The translations under genes were made by a program, and so were the position numbers. A DNA stretch of 64,000 nucleotides from Leucobacter celer subsp. astrifaciens (GTDB lineage: Bacteria > Actinomycetota > Actinomycetes > Actinomycetales > Microbacteriaceae), in NCBI RefSeq assembly GCF_001273835.1, contig NZ_JHEI01000137.1, forward strand, positions 62,001-126,000, written 5' to 3'. Under the pieces are notes generated by a model. The model was not told the origin of the DNA. It did no database searches and saw nothing but the letters and a program-made list of their open reading frames with translations. Below are positions 35,157-42,374 of this stretch, piece by piece. Each line of letters starts with the position of its first letter. Positions within the stretch are counted from its first letter, which is position 1.

Positions 35157-37073
35157 TTATCGGCCCTCGAACGTCTTCTTCCACTCCTCGACCGAGGTGA
35201 TGCGGGGCAGCGCCGCACGATACTCGCGCGCCAGCCGATCCCAGTTCTTCTCGATCTTGCGGGTCAGCATGCGCGACTCGCGCAGTAGGCGGCGGAACTT
35301 CGCGCGATCGTGGCGGTACCACATCTTGCCCGCTCCGTCGGCGGACCCGACGATCACGCTGCTGTGGTGCGGGATCTGCCACCACGTCGCGTCGAGCTTC
35401 GGGTACTCGAGCTCCGGTGCCTGCATGTCGGCCTCGTTGCTCTTGCGCAGCCAGTGCTGAGGCACCATGCGCAGTGTGAAGATCCCGAGGCGCAGGCCGG
35501 CGGGACCGACCGGATCCTCGAGCAGCGGCAACGCGCGGCCGCCGCTCGACACGGGAGCGTCCTCGTCGCCCGAGCGGTACACGCGGGTCTCCGGGAAATC
35601 GGCGGCGCGGGCGCGGGCCTGCGGCATGTCCTTCGCGATCTCGCCGTGCAGCCGGTCCGGGCCGCGCAGCACGGAGCGCATGCCGTCGACCGCCAGCTGC
35701 ACCGCGTAATACTGCATGTTGAGCAGCTTCTTGATGTCCTGCCTGCCGCTGTTCTGGAGCAGCTGCCCCCCGCCCGGTCGATCCGAGTGCAGCAGGCCGG
35801 CGATGATCCGGTTGCGCGTGTGGAAGAACGCCTGCCAGTCCTGTGAGTCGTCCTTGTCGATCCACGACACGTGCCACAGCGCCACCCCGGGAAGCGACAC
35901 GGTGCGGTATCCGGCCGCCTTCGCCCGCAGCCCGTACTCCGCGTCATCCCACTTGATGAAGGCGGGCAGCGACAGCCCGATCTCCGCGATGATGCGCTTC
36001 GGGATCATGCACATCCACCAGCCGTTGTAGTCGGCGTCGAGGCGCGCGTGCATCCACTTCGTCTGGCGCAGGTTGCGCTTGCGGAAGTCGTGCCGGTGCT
36101 GCTCCTCGAACGAGGGCCCCCACATGAACGGTCCCGGGCGCACGACCTCGGCCCAGGCGTGCAGCACGGGCTTGTCGAGCAGGTCGAACATGTGCCCGCC
36201 CACGATCACCGGGGTGCGGCTGAAGCGGCCGAACTGCAGCGCGCGCAGGGCGCTCTCGGTCTCGAACTCGACGTCGTCGTCGAGCAGCAGCAGGAAGTCG
36301 GTGTCCTCGCGCTCGAGCGTCTCGGCCATGGAGCGGGCGAAGCCGCCCGAACCGCCGATGTTGCCCTGCTCGATCACCCGCAGCTTCTCGCCCAGCCGCT
36401 CGGCGACCGCGTCGAAGCCGGGCTCGTCGTGCACCTTGCGCGTGCCCTGATCCACCAGGAAGATGCGGTCGATGCCCTCGAGCAGCGCCGGATCGTCGGC
36501 GATGTTGGTGAGCGTGCCCACGCAGTAGTCGGGCTTGTTGTATGTGGTCATGCCCAGGCTCAGCTGGCCGGTGGAGACGGGATCGGCGTCGGTGGTCCAC
36601 GATCCGCTCTCGAGGATCAGCTCGTCGGTGCCGGTCTCATCGGTGCTGGCGATGAGGTCGAACCAGTACCAGCCGCCGTCGCTGAACGCCGTGAGGGGCA
36701 GGTCGAAGACGCTCTCGGCGCTGCCTCCGACCACACGCGAGTCGACGCGCTGCTGCACGCCCTGGGCGTTGGAACGGTAGACGATGATGGTGCCGGGACC
36801 CTGCGTGCGCAGGGTGAGGGTGACCTGATCGACCACGGTCCAGCGCTGCCAGTAGGCGGCGGGGAAGGCGTTGAAGTAGCTGGCGAAGGAGACGCGACGG
36901 CCGGAGCGCACGCGCACGCTGGTGCGTGACAGCACGTTGTCGATGTGCGCGTTCTGGCTCAGCCGCACCGGCTTTCCGCGCACCGTGGTCCAGGTCTCGG
37001 CGTCGGCGTAGAGCGGCAGCACATCGGGATCCTTGGCCAGCGGGAAAACGACGTTCTGGAGCGTGGTCGGCAT
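35157..37073 (-). CDS. glfT2: GlfT2-type galactofuranosyltransferase
   Basis: The 638-residue protein is of the GlfT2 kind, a bifunctional polymerising enzyme that adds galactofuranose with alternating beta-1,5 and beta-1,6 linkages. The N-terminal part is a beta-sandwich (about 1-150, YFNAFPAAYWQRWTVVDQVT). The GT-A core has TTYNKPDYCVGTLTNIADDP, FLVDQGTRKV, NIGGSGGFARSMAETLERED and LLLLDDDVEFETES (DDD metal site), then WDDAEYGLRAKAAGY and ALWHVSWID with catalytic Asp and His residues. The C-terminal 200 residues are helical. Length is close to mycobacterial GlfT2. Its donor would come from glf at 29686. In mycobacteria it makes the galactan of arabinogalactan; here the polymer context is unknown. 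It is followed by family C repeats and stands alone. Confidence 0.9.
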   Translation of the reverse strand: MPTTLQNVVFPLAKDPDVLPLYADAETWTTVRGKPVRLSQNAHIDNVLSRTSVRVRSGRRVSFASYFNAFPAAYWQRWTVVDQVTLTLRTQGPGTIIVYRSNAQGVQQRVDSRVVGGSAESVFDLPLTAFSDGGWYWFDLIASTDETGTDELILESGSWTTDADPVSTGQLSLGMTTYNKPDYCVGTLTNIADDPALLEGIDRIFLVDQGTRKVHDEPGFDAVAERLGEKLRVIEQGNIGGSGGFARSMAETLEREDTDFLLLLDDDVEFETESALRALQFGRFSRTPVIVGGHMFDLLDKPVLHAWAEVVRPGPFMWGPSFEEQHRHDFRKRNLRQTKWMHARLDADYNGWWMCMIPKRIIAEIGLSLPAFIKWDDAEYGLRAKAAGYRTVSLPGVALWHVSWIDKDDSQDWQAFFHTRNRIIAGLLHSDRPGGGQLLQNSGRQDIKKLLNMQYYAVQLAVDGMRSVLRGPDRLHGEIAKDMPQARARAADFPETRVYRSGDEDAPVSSGGRALPLLEDPVGPAGLRLGIFTLRMVPQHWLRKSNEADMQAPELEYPKLDATWWQIPHHSSVIVGSADGAGKMWYRHDRAKFRRLLRESRMLTRKIEKNWDRLAREYRAALPRITSVEEWKKTFEGR

Positions 37074-37195
37074 CGAAGGCGCGCCTCTCTTGACTGACGG
37101 GGAGCCGGATCACCCGGCCGTTGCAACCCCCACAGTCTACCGAGGGGCTGCTCGGTACTCGCCGAGGGGCGGCTGTGCTTCGTGCGTCGCCCGCC

Positions 37196-37337
37196 ACCCT
37201 GCGTGAGGACCGAGTCGCAGGGTCTACTCTCTGTCATCCTGCGCGAGCTTGCGAGTCGCAGGATCCACACCGTGCATCGTTCCGGTTCGATGGATCCTGC
37301 GACTCCGGCTCGTTCCTCGCCTCCGCGCAGGATGACG
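37196..37337. repeat. Family C palindromic repeats
   Basis: A degenerate copy (CTGCGTGAGGACCGAGTCGC, near 37199) is followed by a full element: GTCATCCTGCGCGAGCTTGC then GAGTCGCAGGATCC on the left (37235-37264) and GGATCCTGCGACTCCGGCTC to GCGCAGGATGAC on the right (to 37337). It fills the 280-base gap between glfT2 and the next gene. Confidence 0.85.
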
Positions 37338-37354
37338 GGGCGGCCGCCGACCCG

Positions 37355-37705
37355 TCAGTCGACATCGAGGCGGTGGCTCACGCGCCACACGGCGACCGTG
37401 AGCTGCGGCACCTCCGCTGCGATCTCGCGCAGCAGCTCGAACTCGACGCGATCCGCGTTGCGACGGTGCTCGTGCGCGTCCGGGCCGCCGGAGAGCGCTG
37501 CAAGGCGCGCCAGACCGAACTCGGCCAGCTGGCCGCGATCCTCGAGCATCTCGTCGCGCAGCGCGAGGACGACCAGCTCATCGACCTCCGGCACCTCCGC
37601 CACCGCGGTGGCGGGATCCTCGCCGTCGCGCATGCGATGCTCGAGGATCGTGTCGCGCTCGAGGCGCGCATCGGACCGGAGACGCTGCAGCCGTTCGGTG
37701 GTCAT
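37355..37705 (-). CDS. Small acidic protein of unknown function downstream of the O-antigen-ligase-like gene
   Basis: ATG 37705 gives 116 residues (MTTERLQRLRSDARLERDTI); GTG 37711 is an alternative two residues longer. The gene starts within 15 bases of the stop of the ligase-like gene, so it is probably cotranscribed. The sequence is mostly charged helix (RDEMLEDRGQLAEFGLARLA) and has no signal peptide, membrane segment or recognisable motif. Composition and codon use are like its neighbours and the frame is well supported by third-position GC. I do not recognise the family. Confidence 0.6.
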   Translation of the reverse strand: MTTERLQRLRSDARLERDTILEHRMRDGEDPATAVAEVPEVDELVVLALRDEMLEDRGQLAEFGLARLAALSGGPDAHEHRRNADRVEFELLREIAAEVPQLTVAVWRVSHRLDVD

Positions 37706-37715
37706 CAGCACGGCG

Positions 37716-39110
37716 TCACCGTCCGTTCCGCAGCTGCGGCACCGCGATGGGGCCGGTGTGGCGCGGGATCGGCACGCGCCGCCAGGGCAGTTTCGTCGGC
37801 TCGGCGTCGAGCGAGGGCAGCTGGAAGTCGAAGCGCGACTTCACCGCGAGGAGCACCAGCAGCAGCCAGTTGCCCTCGATGAGCAGTCGGCTCTCGGTGA
37901 GCGACTGCACCAGCAGGGCCACCATCACCAGGAACGGCCACAGCGCGCTCGTCGCGTAGGGCAGCGGGTCGCCGAAGCCGCGGCGGGGCGGATCCACCGC
38001 GCGGAACCAGACCCGCCACATGGTGAGCACCACGAGCGGGGCGAAGGCGAGCACGCCGACGATGCCCAGCTGCAGCCAGACGTCGAGCCACGCGTTGTGC
38101 GCGCTCATCACCGTCACCCCGGCCTTGACGTCGAGCGATTCGAACGGCTCGACCCACGGCGCCCAGTAGCTCACCCAGCCCCAGCCGAACCAGGGCCGCT
38201 GCTCGGCCAGCTCGATCACCGCGTGCCAGGTCTCGAGGCGGCCCGTCATGTCGGCGCTCTTGCCGAGCAGGCCGAAGACGAAGTCGCGCGCGAAGAGCAC
38301 GAGCGCGACGGCGGCCACCACCAGCGTGGTGCCGGTCAGGTAGAGCGGCACGCGCCGCTCGGGGCCGAGACGGCGGGCCCACAGCGCGAGCGCCAGCGCG
38401 ACCGCCGCCGCCGCGAGCGCCACCCACACCGTCGCCCCGCGCGTCAGCAGGACCGTGGCGAGCGCGGCGCACACCCAGAACCATCCGGTGAAGGGGCGCA
38501 CGAGCCCGGCGCGCAGCTGGATCCCGAACACGATCAGTCCCAGCAGGCCGATGAAGCCGAACAGCACCGAGCTGGCGACGATGCCCTGGATGGGACCGCC
38601 GGCGAACAGCAGATCGCGGCTCCAGTACAGCAGCTTCGGCACCGTTCCCGACTCGGGCACCTCGGCGATGGGCTGCAGCACGGGTTGGCGCACGACGAGC
38701 GCGACCCACAGCTCGAAGAGGAAGGAGACGCCGATGAGCCAGCGCAGCGCCGAGCCGAGCGTGCGCAGCACTTCGTGCCAGGTGAGCACGAACGCGAGCA
38801 CCACGGCCAGCAGTGTCGTGGCCAGCTGCGCGGTCACGCCGAGCACGCTCTCGAGCCGGTACTGCGACCACGCGATCGAGAGCACCGCGAGCGTCAGGAA
38901 CCAGTAGACGGGGGAGGGCAGCCGGTACCACCGGAAGCGCTCGGGCTTCAGCCGCACGAAGAGCACCACGCCCCAGACGGTCAGCGCCGCCGCGACGGCG
39001 AGAAAGCCCCACCATCCCAGCAGATTGCGCACGCCGTTGCTGCCGAGCGTGACGATGAAGACGCAGATCGCGTACGCGCTCACGCCGAGTCTGGTCTTGC
39101 TCTCCGCCAT
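37716..39110 (-). CDS. O-antigen ligase/polymerase-like membrane protein (Wzy_C type)
   Basis: The 464-residue protein from ATG 39110 (MAESKTRLGVSAYAICVFIV) has about eleven hydrophobic helices and a large extracytoplasmic loop at 280-340. That loop holds the Wzy_C-like motif TGRLETWHAVIELAEQRPWF, then GWGWVSYW and VMSAHNAWLDVWLQLGIVGV, which includes the conserved Arg and His of WaaL/Wzy-type transferases. Such proteins join or polymerise lipid-linked glycans on the outer face of the membrane. Which of the two occurs here is not visible. It is divergent from manA, and a TACCAT element seven bases before the ATG suggests a leaderless start. Confidence 0.87.
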   Translation of the reverse strand: MAESKTRLGVSAYAICVFIVTLGSNGVRNLLGWWGFLAVAAALTVWGVVLFVRLKPERFRWYRLPSPVYWFLTLAVLSIAWSQYRLESVLGVTAQLATTLLAVVLAFVLTWHEVLRTLGSALRWLIGVSFLFELWVALVVRQPVLQPIAEVPESGTVPKLLYWSRDLLFAGGPIQGIVASSVLFGFIGLLGLIVFGIQLRAGLVRPFTGWFWVCAALATVLLTRGATVWVALAAAAVALALALWARRLGPERRVPLYLTGTTLVVAAVALVLFARDFVFGLLGKSADMTGRLETWHAVIELAEQRPWFGWGWVSYWAPWVEPFESLDVKAGVTVMSAHNAWLDVWLQLGIVGVLAFAPLVVLTMWRVWFRAVDPPRRGFGDPLPYATSALWPFLVMVALLVQSLTESRLLIEGNWLLLVLLAVKSRFDFQLPSLDAEPTKLPWRRVPIPRHTGPIAVPQLRNGR

Positions 39111-39117
39111 AGTCGGT

Positions 39118-39123
39118 ATGGTA
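39118..39123 (-). promoter_or_regulatory. Possible -10 element of the ligase-like gene (leaderless)
   Basis: TACCAT on the minus strand ends seven bases before ATG 39110. The gap has no ribosome site. Confidence 0.4.
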
Positions 39124-39203
39124 GAGCATGGCCCATACGGTGACCTGCGCGGGCGCAGCGGTCGTGAGCCGACGGGCCCGGAATCGAGGGGTCGGAGGGT
39201 GAC

Positions 39204-40475
39204 GTGCTGATCTTCATCGAGAACACCCCGCGCGCCTATGCGTGGGGCTCGAAGGACGCGCTTCCCGACATGCTCGGCACCGAGCCGACGGGCGAGCCGC
39301 AGGCCGAGCTGTGGCTCGGCACGCATCCCAGCAGCCCGGCGATGGTGGCCAAGGCGAGCGCGGCGGCGCACACGCTCATCGACCTCGTCGAGAGCGACCC
39401 CGAGCGCTACGGGGTGAACGGCGGCCCGCTGCCCTTCCTGCTCAAGGTGCTGGCTATCGGCGCCCCGCTGTCGCTGCAGGTGCACCCCGACCCCCGACAG
39501 GCCGAGGCGGGGTACGCGGCCGAGGAGGCCGCAGGGGTTCCCCGTGACGCGCGGCACCGCAACTACGGCGATCCCCGCCACAAACCGGAGCTGCTCGTCG
39601 CGCTGAGCGAGGTCACGGCGCTCAGCGGGTTCCGGCCGCTCGCGGAGGTGCGCCGCGATCTCGCCCTTCTCGCGGGCGCGGCGCGCGGCGCCGCCGATCG
39701 CGACGGGGCCGAGGCGCTGGACCGGGTCTCGGAGCACCTGAGCGGCGGGGATCCCGAACGGCGGCGAGACTTTCTCGACTGGGCGTTCAGCGGCGACCCG
39801 ATCGCGGCACGCGCGCTGCAGGCCATCGAGGGCGTCGCCCGCGATGCCGACAGCTCGACCGCCGCGGGCCTCGATCCCGAGCGGGCCCTCGCGCTGCGCG
39901 AGCTGGTCGCCACGCACCCGGGGGACCCGGGCGTGCTCGTGTCGCTGCTGCTGCACGTGGTGCGCCTCGCACCCGGCGAAGCCGTCTTCCTGCGCGCCCG
40001 TCAGATGCACGCCTACCTCAGCGGCATCGCGGTCGAGGTGATGGCCTCGTCCGACAACGTGCTGCGCGCCGGCCTCACCGAGAAGCACGTCGACGTCGCG
40101 GAGCTGTGCCGCATCGTCGACACCGGCGAGCTCGATGACCCCCGCTTCCCGTGCAAGCGCGTGGCGCGCGGACTCGTGGCCTGGTGCCCCGATGTGCCCG
40201 ACTTCAGGCTGCTGCGGGCACGGCTCTGCGACCCCGACGGCGAATCCGGATCCCGCATCGACGACAGCGCTCCGCTCGCCGAGATCTCGGCGGAGCATCC
40301 GCTGGTGCTCATGGTGACCGCCGGCCGGGTGCGGGTGGAACGGCCGGCCGCCGACGCGGACGCGCTCGCCGAGGTGGCGACCGCCCGTCGCGGCCAGTCG
40401 CTCTACGTGTCGGCCGGCGAGCCGATCCGCCTCACCGGCCACGGCGAGGTGTTCATCGCGACCGTCGGCGAGTGA
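39204..40475 (+). CDS. manA: Mannose-6-phosphate isomerase, type I
   Basis: The zinc enzyme interconverts fructose-6-phosphate and mannose-6-phosphate, feeding GDP-mannose synthesis. GTG 39204, with GGAGGG nine bases before it, gives 423 residues. Conserved segments are NTPRAYAWGSKDALPDMLG, QAELWLGTHPSSPA, LPFLLKVLAIGAPLSLQVHP (the Gln and His ligands), and DPRHKPELLVALSEVTALSG with the ligand Glu and His. LRARQMHAYLSGIAVEVMAS and SDNVLRAGLTEKHVDV follow in the C-terminal half with the last zinc His and the catalytic Arg. It is a full-length type I enzyme. Its position next to the O-antigen-ligase-like gene suggests that mannose or a GDP-mannose derivative is a part of the envelope glycan. 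Confidence 0.95.
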   Translation: MLIFIENTPRAYAWGSKDALPDMLGTEPTGEPQAELWLGTHPSSPAMVAKASAAAHTLIDLVESDPERYGVNGGPLPFLLKVLAIGAPLSLQVHPDPRQAEAGYAAEEAAGVPRDARHRNYGDPRHKPELLVALSEVTALSGFRPLAEVRRDLALLAGAARGAADRDGAEALDRVSEHLSGGDPERRRDFLDWAFSGDPIAARALQAIEGVARDADSSTAAGLDPERALALRELVATHPGDPGVLVSLLLHVVRLAPGEAVFLRARQMHAYLSGIAVEVMASSDNVLRAGLTEKHVDVAELCRIVDTGELDDPRFPCKRVARGLVAWCPDVPDFRLLRARLCDPDGESGSRIDDSAPLAEISAEHPLVLMVTAGRVRVERPAADADALAEVATARRGQSLYVSAGEPIRLTGHGEVFIATVGE

Positions 40476-40616
40476 ACGCGGCGGGATCGGCCGCGCCGCG
40501 CTCGCGGAGGAGATCCGCGCTCGCGCAGGAGCCTTTCGCCGACTCCTTCCTGTCTGAACGCTGAACTCCTGCACGAGCGGCGAGCCCGCACCGGATTTCC
40601 CACCGCATCGTGCGAG

Positions 40617-40622
40617 TACACT
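40617..40622 (+). promoter_or_regulatory. Possible -10 element of the membrane protein gene (leaderless)
   Basis: TACACT ends seven bases before GTG 40630, which would be the first codon of a leaderless message. The other GTG in frame, 40624, would be inside the promoter. Confidence 0.4.
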
Positions 40623-40629
40623 GGTGCGC

Positions 40630-41154
40630 GTGTCGAACGCCGATCTCCGTGACTCCCGAGACCCCGCAGCGCCGGGAGCCTCGCCGGGCGATCGACTCGG
40701 CGGACTCGGCCGGGTGCTCATCACCGTCTACATCGTGCTCGCGATCGCGGCGACGTTCCGCTCGATCTATCAGATCATCACGAAGTTCGACGAGGCGCCG
40801 CTGGCGTACTCGCTCTCCGCGGTCGCGGGTCTCGTCTACATCGTCGCCACCGTCGCCCTGATCAAGCGCGTGGGCGTCTGGCGCAGGATCGCCTGGTGCG
40901 CGCTGCTCTTCGAACTCTGCGGCGTGCTGATCGTCGGTGTGCTCAGCCTCGTGGCGCCCCAGCTCTTCGCGCACCCCTCCGTGTGGTCGCACTTCGGCAG
41001 CGGGTACCTCTTCATCCCGCTCGTGCTGCCGGTGCTCGGCCTGATCTGGCTGCGCCGCGTCGATCGTGCCGCGGACGGCGGGCCAGCGGGCGGCGGCTCG
41101 CGGGGCGGCAGGACCGAGGGCGCCGCCACCGCCGGGATCGAGGAATCCGCCTGA
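40630..41154 (+). CDS. Small four-helix membrane protein upstream of ribF
   Basis: This 174-residue protein (or two residues longer from GTG 40624) has a soluble N-terminus of about 28 residues, four hydrophobic helices (VLITVYIVLAIAATFRSIYQ; YSLSAVAGLVYIVATVALI; IAWCALLFELCGVLIVGVLS; LFIPLVLPVLGLIWLRRV) and a Gly/Arg-rich tail. Related proteins in actinobacteria are annotated as hypothetical membrane proteins. The stop TGA shares its last base with the ribF ATG (TGATG), so the two genes are cotranscribed and probably translationally coupled. I do not recognise the function; the link with flavin synthesis may be positional only. Confidence 0.75.
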   Translation: MSNADLRDSRDPAAPGASPGDRLGGLGRVLITVYIVLAIAATFRSIYQIITKFDEAPLAYSLSAVAGLVYIVATVALIKRVGVWRRIAWCALLFELCGVLIVGVLSLVAPQLFAHPSVWSHFGSGYLFIPLVLPVLGLIWLRRVDRAADGGPAGGGSRGGRTEGAATAGIEESA

Positions 41155-42092
41155 TGCGCGTGATCGACACCCTCGAGGCGATCAGCCCCGAGGAGTTTCC
41201 GGACGGCAGCTGCGTGGCCATCGGCAAGTTCGACGGCCTCCACCGGGGCCATCAGTCGATCCTGCGCAGCGTGACGGACTCGGCGAAGCGCGAGGGGCGG
41301 CGATCCGTCGTGCTGACCTTCGCCAACAATCCGCTGAGCTACCTGCACCCCGAGGCATGCCCGCAGCCGCTCATGAGCAGGGAGCAGCGCCTGGAGGCCT
41401 TCCAGGCGGCCGGCGTCGACGTCTGCGTGATGCTGGAGTTCGATGCGGATCTCGCCTCGATCCCCGCCGAGCGCTTCGTCGCCGAGGTGCTGGTGGACCG
41501 TCTGCGCGCGCGGCACATCGTGATGGGCGCCGACTTCCGCTTCGGTCACCGAGGCGCCGGTGACGGCGCGCTGCTGCGCTCGCTGGGCGGACGCTACGGC
41601 TTCGAGGCCGACGTGCTCGGGCTCGTCGAGGACGGGGAGGCCGGCCAGGTGTCCTCCTCCCGCGTGCGCGAGGCGGTGCTGGCGGGCGACGTCGACGTGG
41701 CTGCCCGCATGCTCGGACGGCCGCCGGCGGTGCGGGGCATCGTGGTGCACGGCGACGCGCGCGGCCGGGAACTCGGCTTCCCCACCGCCAACCTCGGCGG
41801 TGACATCGAGGGTCTCGTGCCAGCCGACGGCGTTTACGCCGGCTGGGTCGTGGTGGACGGCGTGCGGCTCGTCGCCGCGATCTCCGTCGGCGCCAACGTG
41901 ACGTTCGACCCCGAGGGGGAGTCGCGGGTCGAGGCGTTCGTGCTCGACTTCGACCGCGACATCTACGGGCAGCGCCTGGAGGTGCAGTTCGCGCTGCGGC
42001 TGCGCGGCATGGAGCGCTTCGACGCGCTCGACGCGCTGCTCGCCCAGATGCACGCCGACGTCGAGGCGACGCGCGGCCTGCTCGCGGACTGA
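41154..42092 (+). CDS. ribF: Bifunctional riboflavin kinase/FAD synthetase
   Basis: RibF makes FMN and then FAD from riboflavin. ATG 41154 overlaps the previous stop. In 312 residues the N-terminal FAD-synthetase domain has IGKFDGLHRGHQSIL (the nucleotidyl-transferase GxFDGxHxGH motif), VLTFANNPLSYL, VMGADFRFGHRGAG, and SSSRVREAVLAGDV. The C-terminal riboflavin kinase domain has ARGRELGFPTANLGG (phosphate-binding GFPTAN), VYAGWVVVDGVRLVAAISVG and VEAFVLDFDRDIYGQRLEVQ with the catalytic Glu. Normal length. It is followed by a 282-base gap without a gene. Confidence 0.96.
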   Translation: MRVIDTLEAISPEEFPDGSCVAIGKFDGLHRGHQSILRSVTDSAKREGRRSVVLTFANNPLSYLHPEACPQPLMSREQRLEAFQAAGVDVCVMLEFDADLASIPAERFVAEVLVDRLRARHIVMGADFRFGHRGAGDGALLRSLGGRYGFEADVLGLVEDGEAGQVSSSRVREAVLAGDVDVAARMLGRPPAVRGIVVHGDARGRELGFPTANLGGDIEGLVPADGVYAGWVVVDGVRLVAAISVGANVTFDPEGESRVEAFVLDFDRDIYGQRLEVQFALRLRGMERFDALDALLAQMHADVEATRGLLAD

Positions 42093-42374
42093 CCCGCATC
42101 CGGATCCCCGATCCGTCTCAATATCTGCGCACGCGAGATGCTGAGGCAGAACGCGCCGGCGTTAGGCGCACCTCGCGGTGGCGCTCTGCGTGAGGCGAGT
42201 CGCAGAATCTCCTGAGCCCGCACCGATGTACAGCCGCGGGTGATAGGATCATGAGCACGGTCGCGCGAGCGCTTCGCGAGCCCCATGCCGCGCATGAGGT
42301 CAGGCTCTGAACCCGCGAGCGACCTGCGCCTCGGCACACGCGCCGAGATCGCACCACGCTGATCAGGAGATCCA
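42093..42374. other. Intergenic region between ribF and the helicase gene
   Basis: This 282-base stretch has no supported gene. It contains a degenerate family C repeat (TCTGCGTGAGGCGAGTCGCA, near 42180-42200) and a TAGGAT element at 42244-42249 that could serve as the -10 of the helicase gene. AGGAGA before the TTG start at 42375 is the ribosome site. Confidence 0.5.

Noticed and set aside
37182..39143. Plus-strand frame of 653 codons opposite the ligase-like gene
   Set aside because: Gln/His/Arg-rich nonsense with no start context; the minus strand has about eleven membrane helices.
40476..40629. Possible FMN riboswitch for ribF
   Set aside because: The ribF start is fused to the end of the preceding gene and no RFN-type conserved blocks are visible in the gap upstream.
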